From assembly GCF_009806555.1 (NCBI RefSeq), contig NZ_VUOK01000062.1, positions 124,001 through 188,000 on the forward strand: a DNA stretch of 64,000 nucleotides. The letters are read 5' to 3'. Under the pieces are notes generated by a model that worked only from the letters and a program-made list of their open reading frames with translations, was not told the origin of the DNA and ran no database searches. The translations under genes were made by a program, and so were the position numbers. Of the stretch, positions 34,316 through 43,160 are shown in pieces; position 1 is the first letter of the stretch, and each line of letters starts with the position of its first letter. This DNA comes from Methylobacterium sp. 2A. GTDB taxonomy: Bacteria > Pseudomonadota > Alphaproteobacteria > Rhizobiales > Beijerinckiaceae.

Positions 34316-36697
34316 TCACCGGACTTCGACGAAGCCGCCGGGCGCGCGCTCGCCCGCGGCCATCGCCCGCGCCCTCTCGAGGGGGCTGGCCGAGGCGCGG
34401 TCGCCCGGCTTGGCGGTGCTCTTCGGCGCGTCGCCCGCGCCGGACCGGTTCGCCGGCTCGGCGGACGGCACGCGCTCGACCGTGCGGAACAGGCCGTTCA
34501 GGCCGCTGATGACCTCGAAGGAGCGGCGCGAGAGCTTGCCGTAGGCGCTGGCGTTGGGATCGATCGGGGCGGTGGGCCCGCCGGAGGCCTGCTGCTGGGC
34601 GGCGCGGGGGCTCTCCTTCAGGCCCGGGAGGGGCTTGATCTCGATGCCCTGGTGGGCCGGCTCCATCACGTCGTGCCAGGTCTGGGCCGGGAGCGAGCCG
34701 CCGGTCAGCTTGTTGGTGGAAGTGTGGTCGTCGTTGCCGAACCAGACGGCGCCGACGTAGTTGCCCGTGTAGCCGACGAACCACGCGTCCCGGTAGGCGT
34801 TCGTGGTGCCGGACTTGCCGGCGACCTTCACGCCCTCGAGCTGCGCCCGCTTGCCGGTGCCCTCCTCGACAACCTTGTTGAGCATGAAGTTCATATCGGC
34901 CACCACCTGGGGCGACAGGACCCGCTCGGGCGCCTCGTCGGCGTGGCGGTAGATCACCTCGCCGGAGGAGTTCTTCACCTCCATGGCGGCATAGGGCTTG
35001 GCGCGGAAGCCGCCATTGGCGAACACCGCGTAGCCCGCCGCCTGATCGATCACCGTGACCTCGTCCGAGCCGATCGGCATCGAGACCGTGTCGATCAGGT
35101 TCGAGGTGATGCCCATCTTGTGGGCGAGCTCGATGATCTTGGCGCGGCCGGCCTTGGCGGCCTTCGCCTCGTGGGTGATGCCCATCCCCTTGCCGAGCGC
35201 GATCGAGATCTTGATCGGGATCGTGTTGATCGACTTCGCCACGGCGAGCCACATCGGCACGCGCCCGGCATAGGAGCGGCCGTAATTCTGCGGGCACCAG
35301 TTGCCGATGCAGACCGGGCTGTCGACGACCGTCGTATCGGGCTTGAACAGGCCCGAATTGAGGGCGGCCGAGTAGACGTAGGGCTTGAACGAGGAGCCGG
35401 GCTGGCGCAGCGCGTCGGTGGCGCGGTTGAACTGGCTCTCGCCGTAATCGGCCCCGCCCACCATGGCGCGCAGCGCCCCGTCGGGATCGAGGATCACCAT
35501 CGCGGCCTCGTCCACGTCGTAGGCATCGCCGGATTTGCGCAGGATGTCGGCCACCACCTCGTCGGCCCGCTTCTGGATAGCGAGGTCGAGCGGCGTCTTC
35601 ACGGTCAGCACGCGGTCGTTGCGGAGCTTGCCGGCATCCGCCATGGCCTTGATCTCGCCGAAGGCCCAGTCGAGGTAGTAGTCGGCGGTGATGTCGCGGG
35701 TGCGGGTCACCGGGGTCGCGGGATTGCGCAGGGCGGTCTGGATCTGCCCCTCGGTGACGAAGCCTGCCTCGACCATGTTGTGCAGCACGTCCGCCGCCCG
35801 GGCGCGGGCCGCCGGCAGGTTGACGTGCGGGGCGTATTTGGTCGGCGCCTTGAACAGGCCTGCCAGCATGGCGGCCTCGGCGAGGCTGATGTCCTTGAGC
35901 GGCTTGCCGAAATAGTAATCCGCCGCCGCCACGGCACCGAACGTGCCGCCGCCCATATAGGCGCGGTCGAGGTAGAGCTTCAGGATCTCGTTCTTGGTGA
36001 GGTGGCTCTCCAGCCAGAGCGCCAGGAACGCCTCGTTGATCTTTCTCTCAAGCGAGCGCTCGTTCGTCAGAAACAGGTTCTTGGCGAGCTGCTGGGTGAT
36101 CGAGGAGCCGCCCTGGGTGCCGTTGCCGCCGCGGGAATTGTTGACCAGCGCCCGCAGGGTGCCGATCGGGTCGATGCCCCAATGCTCGTAGAAGCGCCGG
36201 TCCTCGGTGGAGACCAGCGCCTTGATCATGATGTCGGGAAACTCGTCGAGCTTGAGCGAGTCGTCGTGCTTGATGCCGCGCCGGCCGACCTCGGTGCCGT
36301 AGCGGTCGAGGAAGGTGACGGCCAGATCCTGCTGCTTCAGCCAGTTCTCGCTGGTGAGCTGGAAGGCGGGCTGGGCGAGCGCCAGCATCAGCACGGCGCC
36401 GCCGGTCCCGATGGTCACAGCCTCGCTGGTGAGGTCGAGGACGGCGCGCTTCCAGCCGCGCACGGCGAAGCGGCCCATGAAGCGCCGGAAGCGCTCGTAG
36501 GCTTCGCCGGTCGACCGGCCGCTGTCGTACAGGCTGGCGTTGACCCAGGCATCGAAGGCGAGGGCGGCCCGCTCGAGGTGGACCTTGATCTCGGTGAGCG
36601 TCGGCAGGCGCACGATGTCGAACCCGGCTTGTCGAGCGCCTCTGCGGCGAATGGTGGAGCGACCGCACCGCAGACACGGGACCTGCGGCCGAGGCAC
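34316..36697 (-). CDS. Bifunctional penicillin-binding protein 1A
   Basis: 793 residues from GTG 36697; GTG 36613 is an alternative, and neither has a good ribosome site. A membrane anchor (~75-95) precedes a GT51 transglycosylase domain with EDRRFYEHWGIDP and GGSSITQQLAKNLFL. The transpeptidase domain follows, with SSFK (the SxxK nucleophile, RQPGSSFKPYVYS), SIN (AKSINTIPI) and KSGTT. The C-terminus is a disordered Pro/Ser/Ala tail. Polymerises and cross-links peptidoglycan in the periplasm. Followed by DUF1214/DUF1254 genes. Confidence 0.93.
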   Translation of the reverse strand: MPRPQVPCLRCGRSTIRRRGARQAGFDIVRLPTLTEIKVHLERAALAFDAWVNASLYDSGRSTGEAYERFRRFMGRFAVRGWKRAVLDLTSEAVTIGTGGAVLMLALAQPAFQLTSENWLKQQDLAVTFLDRYGTEVGRRGIKHDDSLKLDEFPDIMIKALVSTEDRRFYEHWGIDPIGTLRALVNNSRGGNGTQGGSSITQQLAKNLFLTNERSLERKINEAFLALWLESHLTKNEILKLYLDRAYMGGGTFGAVAAADYYFGKPLKDISLAEAAMLAGLFKAPTKYAPHVNLPAARARAADVLHNMVEAGFVTEGQIQTALRNPATPVTRTRDITADYYLDWAFGEIKAMADAGKLRNDRVLTVKTPLDLAIQKRADEVVADILRKSGDAYDVDEAAMVILDPDGALRAMVGGADYGESQFNRATDALRQPGSSFKPYVYSAALNSGLFKPDTTVVDSPVCIGNWCPQNYGRSYAGRVPMWLAVAKSINTIPIKISIALGKGMGITHEAKAAKAGRAKIIELAHKMGITSNLIDTVSMPIGSDEVTVIDQAAGYAVFANGGFRAKPYAAMEVKNSSGEVIYRHADEAPERVLSPQVVADMNFMLNKVVEEGTGKRAQLEGVKVAGKSGTTNAYRDAWFVGYTGNYVGAVWFGNDDHTSTNKLTGGSLPAQTWHDVMEPAHQGIEIKPLPGLKESPRAAQQQASGGPTAPIDPNASAYGKLSRRSFEVISGLNGLFRTVERVPSAEPANRSGAGDAPKSTAKPGDRASASPLERARAMAAGERAPGGFVEVR

Positions 36698-36891
36698 CGC
36701 ACGGCATCCTCATCCATAGCAGGATCCGGAACCGCGGGCGAGGCTCTGCGCAGTCTCGCGAATCGCCGCGGACGAGCTTGGACTTAACGCGTGCAACCGC
36801 GATCCGGTCGCACGATCGCGGCCCCGGCGACGCTTGATCCACAGGCGCGGCTCGGGCAGAGAGACGCCCTTCCGATCGAGAGACCTCATCG

Positions 36892-37383
36892 ATGCCCAAG
36901 CCCGAGGCGGTGCGCCGCGGGGCGGCCGAGCCGTTCTGGCGCACCAAGACGCTCGACGCCATGACCCCCGCCGAGTGGGAGAGCCTGTGCGACGGCTGCG
37001 GCCGGTGCTGCCTCCTGAAGCTCGAGGACGAGGATACCGGCGAGGTCCACCACACCGATATCGGCTGCACGCTGCTCGACGGCCTGACCTGCCGGTGTCG
37101 CGACTATGCCCGCCGCCAGAAGCGGGTGCCCGATTGCGTCCGGCTGACGCCCGAGGCGGTGCGGACCATCGCCTGGCTGCCGCAGACCTGCGCCTACCGC
37201 CTCGTGCGGGACGGCGAGCCGCTCTATCCCTGGCATCCTCTGGTCTCAGGCCGGGCCGCGAGCGTGCACGAGGCCGGCATCTCGGTGCGCGGCCGGCTCG
37301 CCGGCAACGAGGAGGAGTTCTCGGAGGAGGAATACCCGGACCGGATCGTGGACTGGCCGGCGCGCGATCCGCAGGCCGGCTGA
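36892..37383 (+). CDS. YcgN/UPF0260-family cysteine-cluster protein
   Basis: 163 residues, the usual length of UPF0260. Cys motifs are LCDGCGRCCLLKLED, IGCTLLDGLTCRCRDY, VPDCVRL and PQTCAYRLV, with the family's WHPLVSG near the C-terminus. It probably binds a metal or iron-sulfur cluster. E. coli YcgN has no settled function. It stands alone and is followed by a REP-like repeat at its 3' end. Confidence 0.9.
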   Translation: MPKPEAVRRGAAEPFWRTKTLDAMTPAEWESLCDGCGRCCLLKLEDEDTGEVHHTDIGCTLLDGLTCRCRDYARRQKRVPDCVRLTPEAVRTIAWLPQTCAYRLVRDGEPLYPWHPLVSGRAASVHEAGISVRGRLAGNEEEFSEEEYPDRIVDWPARDPQAG

Positions 37384-37418
37384 AGACGGGGATCCATCCG
37401 AGTGGACCGATCAGTCCC

Positions 37419-37523
37419 GGTTTCGAAAGGCCGAGGCCTTTCGTGGGTCCAGGGCAGAGCCCTGGTCATCATCTCAGGGCTCTGCCCTGAGAACCCGCCA
37501 AAGGGCTGAGCCCTTTGGAAACC
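37419..37523 (-). repeat. REP-like multi-hairpin intergenic element, copy 2 (inverted)
   Basis: Reverse-orientation copy of the elements at 4476 and 49901: GGTTTCGAAAGGCCGAGGCC leads to CAGGGCAGAGCCCTGG, CAGGGCTCTGCCCTGA, and AAAGGGCTGAGCCCTTTGG with GAAACC. It lies between the convergent ends of the YcgN-type gene and nrsF. Confidence 0.85.
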
Positions 37524-37534
37524 CGAGGCCCCGG

Positions 37535-38227
37535 TCAGACAGGATCCGAGTCCGCGCGCGCGGACGGGGCGAGCAGCCGTCCGCCGGCCAGACCGTTCGC
37601 CGCGATGATGATGGCGACCGCCGCCGCGTGCATCAGCAGATCCGTCGCGGTGGCGTCGTGCGGGTGGACCGGCATCAGGAGTGCCGCCGCGGCCGCCGAC
37701 ACCGCGAGCCCTCCGAGCGCCGCCGTCAGGTTCGGCCGCAGCGGGCAGGCGCGGCGCAGCATGATGACGATCAGCGCCGACAGCGGCACAGAGACGCAGA
37801 TCAGGAAGCTGAAGCAGCCCGTGATGGTGTGGGCGCCGGGGATGTCGGCTCCGGGGGCGATCCATTCCCGCAGGCAGCCCAGCCCGCTGGCGCCGATCCA
37901 GAGGGCGAACGGCGGCAGCGGCAGCAGCGCCCATCGATCGGAGCGGCCCGGCACGCTGGTCGCGAAGGCCGCGTAGGCCGCGGCGACCGCCGTCAGGACG
38001 GCGCCGATCGCCTCCAGGGCAAGATCCGGCACGTGCATGCGCAGCAGGAAACCCGTCGCGCCGACCTCCGCCACCAGGAACAGCCCGGCCAGCAACGCCA
38101 CGCCGAGCCACAGGGCCGCGCGGACCCCCGGCGCCGGCAGCGGCCGGATCGGCTTCAGCCCACCCGCAAGCGCTTCGACGAGCCGGTCGTGACGGGAGGC
38201 TTCGCAGCCGGCGCGCTCGGCCATCAC
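37535..38227 (-). CDS. nrsF: NrsF-type anti-sigma factor (DUF1109)
   Basis: 230 residues with six predicted membrane helices. The first follows PAPGVRAALWLGVALLAGLF, and the fourth and fifth include GCFSFLICVSVPLSALIVIM. Length and helix pattern match the DUF1109/NrsF inner-membrane anti-sigma factors that hold SigF in Caulobacter and release it under chromate, cadmium or copper stress. Overlaps the upstream sigma gene by four bases (ATGA), so the partners are translationally coupled. Confidence 0.85.
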   Translation of the reverse strand: MMAERAGCEASRHDRLVEALAGGLKPIRPLPAPGVRAALWLGVALLAGLFLVAEVGATGFLLRMHVPDLALEAIGAVLTAVAAAYAAFATSVPGRSDRWALLPLPPFALWIGASGLGCLREWIAPGADIPGAHTITGCFSFLICVSVPLSALIVIMLRRACPLRPNLTAALGGLAVSAAAAALLMPVHPHDATATDLLMHAAAVAIIIAANGLAGGRLLAPSARADSDPV

Positions 38228-38781
38228 TCCGCCTCCCGCGTCAGGCTGGTCCGGAGTGCCTTCAGCGCCCGGTGCAGATTCACCTTGAGCGCCCCCTTGC
38301 TGCGGCCGGTGAGCGCGGCGGCTTCCTCAAGCGACAATTCGCGCAGGCCAAGATGCTCCACCGCCTGCCGCTGCCCCTCGGGCAGGGACGCCACCGCGCG
38401 GGCGAGGGAGGCGGCGCGGTCGCGCGCCTCCAGACCCTGTCCGGGCGCCGGGCCGGGATCGACCTCGGCCTCGTAGGCGAGGGGATCGTTGACCTCCCGG
38501 GGGCGCCGGCCCGCGCGGCGCAGCCGGTCGATCGCCCGACGCTGGGTGATGGCCCGCAGCCAGGGCATGAACGGACGGGCGGGATCGTAACTCGCCCGCG
38601 CCCGGTGAACGGTCATCAGCGTGTCCTGCACGACGTCGTCCACCGCCTCGCCGCGCACGCCCTGTGCCCGAGCGATCGCCGAGACCACGGGCAGGCAGGC
38701 CTTCAGCAGCGCGCGATAGGCGGCCGCGTCGCCGCGCTGCGCCGACGCCATCAGACCCGCGAGTTCCTCTTCGAGCACCAT
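38224..38781 (-). CDS. sigF: ECF sigma factor, SigF family
   Basis: 185 residues from ATG 38781, with GGAG upstream. An ATG at 38886 would overlap the DUF1223 stop but adds 35 residues without homology. Region 2 is DDVVQDTLMTVHRARASYDPARPF (in two parts), with FMPWLRAITQRRAIDRLRR. Region 4 is LSLEEAAALTGRSKGALKV. It directs RNA polymerase to envelope or metal-stress promoters, with NrsF as its anti-sigma factor. Lies in the DUF1223-sigF-nrsF operon. Confidence 0.88.
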   Translation of the reverse strand: MVLEEELAGLMASAQRGDAAAYRALLKACLPVVSAIARAQGVRGEAVDDVVQDTLMTVHRARASYDPARPFMPWLRAITQRRAIDRLRRAGRRPREVNDPLAYEAEVDPGPAPGQGLEARDRAASLARAVASLPEGQRQAVEHLGLRELSLEEAAALTGRSKGALKVNLHRALKALRTSLTREAE

Positions 38782-38882
38782 CCGGGCTCCGCCGCCGTTC
38801 CGCCCCCCGGCCCGCGCCGCATCTTGCCCGGCCTCGGAGCCCGGTGCCAGCGACCAGCCGCACCCGGCCGGCACCGCGAGGA

Positions 38883-39608
38883 TCATCGCAGCGCCTCCCG
38901 GTGCGCACCGTCCCGACCGAGGCGGGCCGCGCCGAGGATGCGCCCATCCTCTGCCTGAAGCAGAACGGCCGCCGTGTCACCCTCCGGACGCGCAGCCGTG
39001 AAGGTCGCGGCGGCCCCCGACCATCGGCCGAGGTCTTGGATCGCGCGGACGACGTTGGCCTGCTCCAGGGTCCGCCCGGCATTCTCGCCGCGCAGCACCC
39101 GGGTGGTGTGGCTCGGATCGAAGCCCACCAGCAGGACATGCGCAACGCCATTTCCGGAGCCGATCCGCACGACGAAGCTGTCGCCCTCGCGGGCCAGCGC
39201 CACCGGAATGTCCGGCCCGGCTCCCCGCGCGCGCGCGACGGCACCGCGCAACGCCGCCTCGTCGGATCCGACGAGACCGACCGTGCCGTCGATCACGGCT
39301 TGCGGCGTGTAGGCGGGTCCGCCGAGCCGGGCCGCGTAGGCCTCCTGACGCGCGGTCGCTTCCGTCAGCGCGTAGGGGTCGCGCCAGTTCAGGTGGTTCC
39401 AGTAGGTGACGTGGAACGCGAGCGGCAGGATTTCGCTATCCTCATGGGCGAGGCGCCCGATCAGCGCCTCCGCGGGCGGACAGGAGGAGCAGCTCTGCGA
39501 GGTGAAGAGTTCGACGACCACGGGGCGTTCAGCCGCCGCGACCGGCCCGAAGGCGGCACCGAGCAGAGCGAGGGCAAGGGCGAGCGGGACGACAGGGCGC
39601 ATGGGCAA
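38883..39608 (-). CDS. DUF1223 secreted thioredoxin-like protein
   Basis: 241 residues. A signal peptide ends at about GPVAAAERP, followed by the DUF1223 hallmark VVELFTSQSCSSCPPAEALI with a CSSC motif. Later conserved blocks are FHVTYWNHLNWRDPYAL and YTPQAVIDG. Probably a periplasmic thiol-disulfide protein. It is the first gene of the sigF operon and overlaps the sigma gene's longest frame. A SigF-like promoter lies 42 bp upstream, so it may be a SigF target. Confidence 0.88.
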   Translation of the reverse strand: MPMRPVVPLALALALLGAAFGPVAAAERPVVVELFTSQSCSSCPPAEALIGRLAHEDSEILPLAFHVTYWNHLNWRDPYALTEATARQEAYAARLGGPAYTPQAVIDGTVGLVGSDEAALRGAVARARGAGPDIPVALAREGDSFVVRIGSGNGVAHVLLVGFDPSHTTRVLRGENAGRTLEQANVVRAIQDLGRWSGAAATFTAARPEGDTAAVLLQAEDGRILGAARLGRDGAHREALR

Positions 39609-39649
39609 GAATCCTGCGCGCCGGCGGATCGACCCGGCGTACCGGCCTC

Positions 39650-39674
39650 TTCGCTCCGAGGTAGCGGCGGTTAC
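39650..39674 (-). promoter_or_regulatory. Putative SigF-type ECF promoter of the DUF1223-sigF-nrsF operon
   Basis: On the minus strand GTAACC, 15 bases, then CGAA lies about 42 bp before the DUF1223 ATG. The Caulobacter SigF consensus, as I recall it, is GTAACC-N16-CGAA. The hexamer overlaps the stop codon of the upstream creatininase-like gene, so the operon may be autoregulated. Confidence 0.5.
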
Positions 39675-40465
39675 GCCGGGCCGGCCCCGTCGAGTTCGAA
39701 CCCGTCCACGTCGCGCAGCAGGGCTACGAAGGCCTGCGCCCCGTATGCCAGGGCGGCGCGGCCGGCCTCGGCGGTGCCGAGCCGCGCGTCGCCGATGGCG
39801 CCGGAGGGATGGAGGTCCCCGGCCTTCCAGGCGAAGGCGGCAGGTCGGCCCGCGCGCAGATGGGTGAAATCGCGGATCATCGCGCGCGTCCGCGGCGGGA
39901 AATCGGCGATCCGGTCGGTCCGCACCAGATCCGGCCGCAGGGCCAGCATCAACGCAGTCTCGACCCCGCCGGCATGGATGCCGTGGGCGATCTCGTCGGC
40001 CGGGAACAAGCCCTCCGGATAGCCGAACCGCGCCCAGGCGGTCGTGACCGCCACCAGGCCGTACCGGGCGCGCAGCTCGGCCGCCACGAGGTCGATGACG
40101 GCGCTGTTGCCGCCATGGCTCGTGACGATCACGATCTTGCGGCAGCCCGCCCGGTGGAGGGCGGCGCCGATCCCGGTCCAGGCCGCGAGCGCCGTCCCGG
40201 TCTCCAGCGAGAGCGTGCCCGGGAAGGCATCGTGCTCGTCGGACTTGCCGATCGCCTGCACGGGCAGGATCAGCACGTCGAGATGGTCCGGACTGCGCTC
40301 GCGCACGCCGGCGAGGTAGCCTTCCGCGATGATCGTGTCGGTGGCGAGCGGCAGATGCGGGCCGTGCTGCTCGATGGCGGCCACCGGCAGGACCGCGATC
40401 GCGCGCCGCATGTCGCGGTGTCGCAATTCATCCGTCGTGAAATCGGACCAGAACCGCGCCGCCAT
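39671..40465 (-). CDS. Creatininase-family amidohydrolase
   Basis: 264 residues from ATG 40465; an ATG at 40540 is possible. Metal ligands are visible in LPVAAIEQHGPHLPLATDT (Glu, His, Asp), TSHGGNSAVIDL (His) and the Glu of HAGGVETALMLAL. Creatininase-fold enzymes are Zn/Mn amidohydrolases that include creatininase, mycofactocin protease MftE and FAPy deformylase. Neighbours do not identify the substrate. Its stop codon overlaps the putative SigF promoter. Confidence 0.88.
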   Translation of the reverse strand: MAARFWSDFTTDELRHRDMRRAIAVLPVAAIEQHGPHLPLATDTIIAEGYLAGVRERSPDHLDVLILPVQAIGKSDEHDAFPGTLSLETGTALAAWTGIGAALHRAGCRKIVIVTSHGGNSAVIDLVAAELRARYGLVAVTTAWARFGYPEGLFPADEIAHGIHAGGVETALMLALRPDLVRTDRIADFPPRTRAMIRDFTHLRAGRPAAFAWKAGDLHPSGAIGDARLGTAEAGRAALAYGAQAFVALLRDVDGFELDGAGPA

Positions 40466-40567
40466 GCCTGCCGGGACCTCCCCCCTGCCGCCGGAGGGCG
40501 ACTGGGCACCGGAATCCTGTAGCCGGTGCGGAGCCGGCAAGTCGACGGTCCGCCGACCCGATTCGCG

Positions 40568-41101
40568 TCAGCCGAACAGCGCGTCGATGTCGTCCTGGGA
40601 CGGAACCTCGCCGTCCGCCTGGGGGCCGTTGAGCATCAGATCCTCCGCGCGGGCCCGCCGGGCACGCTCGGCCGGGTCGGTCGTGGCGGCGTCGCGCGCC
40701 TTCACGGCGCCCACGAACCGAGCGAGGCGCTGCTCGAACAGCCGCAGCGATTCGACCACCTTGGCGATCCGCTGCCCGGTGATGTCCTGGAACGCGCAGG
40801 CCTCGAAGATCGTGTTGATGCGCTCCTCGACTGCCTCGCGGTAGCCCGGCCCATCGGGCAGGCTGAGCATGGCTTCGGCCGCCTCCATGATCGTGTTGGT
40901 GGCGCCGGCTGTCGCCGCGACGACGCTGCCGAGCTCCTCATGCGCCATGGGGATCCGGTCGCGACTCATCTCGTTCGCGCGGAGCGCCCCGATCTCTTCG
41001 CGGAGATGGGCGATATATTCGGCGATCTCGCTCAACTCGGCGATGACGGCCTGGGGTTCCCGGAGTCGCACTTCGGACTGCCGGGGGACGGCTAACGACA
41101 T
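40568..41101 (-). CDS. CheZ-like protein phosphatase
   Basis: 177 residues from ATG 41101, with AGGAG upstream; longer frames lack support. A long helical hairpin contains FEACAFQDITGQRIAKVVESL, the CheZ active-site motif that dephosphorylates CheY~P. The extreme C-terminus, SQDDIDALFG, matches the CheY-binding tail of CheZ. Located 112 bp downstream-in-strand from a cheY-like gene, presumably its substrate. No che operon adjoins. Confidence 0.85.
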   Translation of the reverse strand: MSLAVPRQSEVRLREPQAVIAELSEIAEYIAHLREEIGALRANEMSRDRIPMAHEELGSVVAATAGATNTIMEAAEAMLSLPDGPGYREAVEERINTIFEACAFQDITGQRIAKVVESLRLFEQRLARFVGAVKARDAATTDPAERARRARAEDLMLNGPQADGEVPSQDDIDALFG

Positions 41102-41212
41102 GCTGTTCTCCTGAGATCGGCCGCCGTCCGGATCGCCTGCGCCGCGAGCGGGCGTCTTCCGACGCATCGGCGAGGCGGCCGGACGGCGCGGGGCGCGTTT
41201 CATCGATCCCAA

Positions 41213-41596
41213 TCAGCTGCCGCAGACGGCTTCGATCTTCGATTTCAGCGTCGCCGCGTTGAACGGCTTGACGATGTAGTTGTTCACGCCGGCCTTCTTG
41301 GCGGCGATGACGTTCTCGGTCTTCGATTCGGCCGTGACCATGATGAACGGAGTCGTCCGCAGATTTTCGTCGGCGCGCACGTGCCGGAGCAGCTCGTAGC
41401 CCGTCATCGGCTCCATGTTCCAGTCCGAGATCACGAGGCCGTACTTGCGGTCCTTGAGCCGGGCCAGCGCCTCCGTCCCATCAGACGCATCATCGACCTC
41501 CTCGAAGCCGAGCTGCTTCAAGAGATTACGAATAATGCGGACCATCGTCTGGTAATCATCGACAACGAGGATCGGCATGCTCAAGTCGAGAGCCAT
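41213..41596 (-). CDS. CheY-like response regulator
   Basis: 127 residues. Receiver with acidic pair DD (13-14), phosphoacceptor Asp58 in VISDWNMEPMTGYELL, Thr in MVTAESK and Lys in NYIVKPFNAATLKSKI. It closely resembles chemotaxis CheY. It would bind the flagellar switch when phosphorylated and be reset by the adjacent CheZ-like protein. The kinase CheA is not in the window. The 290-bp region upstream to ribF has no gene. Confidence 0.9.
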   Translation of the reverse strand: MALDLSMPILVVDDYQTMVRIIRNLLKQLGFEEVDDASDGTEALARLKDRKYGLVISDWNMEPMTGYELLRHVRADENLRTTPFIMVTAESKTENVIAAKKAGVNNYIVKPFNAATLKSKIEAVCGS

Positions 41597-41887
41597 CGAA
41601 CCACTACTCCGTAATTGCCCGGCGGGAAGCCGCGGCGGCTCCCGGAAAGATTAACGCTTCGCTAAGGCTGCAATTTAGCTGCGCCGCACGTCATTTTAAA
41701 TAGGGCTTGCGCATTGCGAAGCCGTTAATCGGCACCGGCACCGCATGGCTTGGCAGAGTGTTGCGCGGCGGCACCCGCCCCTCGCTTGACCCTCCGGGCA
41801 CCTTTCGGCAGGGTCCGCTCGCATCGGGCCCGAGCGGGCATGGCCTGCGTTCCGAACCCGACCTTCCGAGTATCCGACCCCGATACA

Positions 41888-42874
41888 ATGGCCTCAGGCG
41901 ACGACACGGCGGCGCGGTCCTTCACCATCTGCGGTCCTGATGCGCCGGTTCCACCGGCCCTGGCGGGGGCCGTGGCGGCGATCGGCAATTTCGACGGCGT
42001 CCATCTCGGCCACCGCGTCCTCGTGGAGAGCGTGCGGGCGGTGGCGCGGGACGCCGGACGGCCGGCCGTGGTCCTGACCTTCGAGCCGCATCCGCGGGCC
42101 TACTTCACCCCCGACGCACCGATGTTCCGCCTCACCGGCCTCGCCGCCAAGGAGATCGTGTTCGCGCGCCTGGGGCTTGATGGGCTGATCGTGCGCCGGT
42201 TCGACGGGGCGCTCGCCGCCACCGGTGCGCGCGCCTTCGTGATCGACTTCCTGAAGGGATCGCTCGGCCTGTCCGGCGTGGTGGTCGGCCACGATTTTCA
42301 TTTCGGCCGTGGCCGCGAGGGCACACCCGCGGTCCTGGCCGATCTGTGCCGGGAGGCGGGCCTGAGCTGCCGCATCGTGGCGCCGGTCGCCCTCGGCGGC
42401 GAGGCCGAGCCGGTCTCATCGAGCGCGATCCGCGCGGCGCTCGCGGCCGGGGATATCGCCCGGGCCAACGCCCTGCTGGGCTATCGCTGGTTCGTGCTGG
42501 GCTCCGTCCGCCACGGCGACAAGCGCGGCCGGCAGCTCGGCTTCCCCACCGCCAACGTGATGCTGCCCGATTGCGGCCTCGCGCATGGAATCTACGCGGT
42601 GCGGGTGCGCCTCGCATCGGGCCAGTTCCGCGACGGCGTCGCCAGCTACGGCCGCCGCCCGACCTTCGACGACGGTGCGCCGCTCCTGGAGACCTGCCTG
42701 TTCGACTTCTCCGGCGACCTCTACGGCCAGGAGATCGCCGTGGAATTCGTGGGCTACATCCGCGGCGAGGAGCGATTCGCCAGCGCCGATGCGCTGGTCG
42801 AGCGGATGCATGTCGACGCCGACGCGGCGCGGTCCCTGCTGGCGCGCGATGAAATCCGGTCGATGCTGGGGTGA
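41888..42874 (+). CDS. ribF: Bifunctional riboflavin kinase/FAD synthetase
   Basis: 328 residues from ATG 41888. The N-terminal FMN adenylyltransferase has AIGNFDGVHLGHRVL and the SSSAIRAAL (ISSTxIR-like) loop. The C-terminal flavokinase domain has GDKRGRQLGFPTANV, GVASYGRRPTFDDG and the acidic tail. It converts riboflavin to FMN and FAD in the cytoplasm. Longer in-frame starts (41750) lack homology. It is followed by the DUF2093 gene 64 bp later. Confidence 0.94.
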   Translation: MASGDDTAARSFTICGPDAPVPPALAGAVAAIGNFDGVHLGHRVLVESVRAVARDAGRPAVVLTFEPHPRAYFTPDAPMFRLTGLAAKEIVFARLGLDGLIVRRFDGALAATGARAFVIDFLKGSLGLSGVVVGHDFHFGRGREGTPAVLADLCREAGLSCRIVAPVALGGEAEPVSSSAIRAALAAGDIARANALLGYRWFVLGSVRHGDKRGRQLGFPTANVMLPDCGLAHGIYAVRVRLASGQFRDGVASYGRRPTFDDGAPLLETCLFDFSGDLYGQEIAVEFVGYIRGEERFASADALVERMHVDADAARSLLARDEIRSMLG

Positions 42875-42938
42875 ATTTCCGGGGGGAGCGCGGTCAGCGC
42901 CGATCGTGTAGAAGGGCGGCATCGAGCAGGAGGCGGAC

Positions 42939-43157
42939 GTGCTGGGTCGTTACGAGCGCGCGAACAACGGCGAGGCGGTGGTCGAGTACGGCGACGGCAC
43001 GATGCGGGTGGTCAAGCCCGGCAGCTTCGTGCGCTGCGCGGTGACCGGCGAGCCGATTCCCCTCGACGCGCTGCGCTACTGGAGCGCGCTGCGCCAGGAG
43101 GCCTATGCCTCCCCCGAGGCGATCCTGAAGCGGCTGAAGGAGACCGGCCGGCCCTGA
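42939..43157 (+). CDS. DUF2093 small protein
   Basis: 72 residues from GTG 42939, preceded by AGGAGG with a 5-base spacer. Sequence LGRYERANNGEAVVEYGDGTMRVVKPGSFVRCAVTGEPIPLDALRYWS (read in parts) is the DUF2093 signature, common in Rhizobiales. The CxVTGEPIPLDxLRYW motif suggests a small zinc-ribbon-like or beta fold. No known function. Downstream of ribF, convergent with lpxK with 3 bp between stops. Confidence 0.88.
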   Translation: MLGRYERANNGEAVVEYGDGTMRVVKPGSFVRCAVTGEPIPLDALRYWSALRQEAYASPEAILKRLKETGRP

Positions 43158-43160
43158 TCG

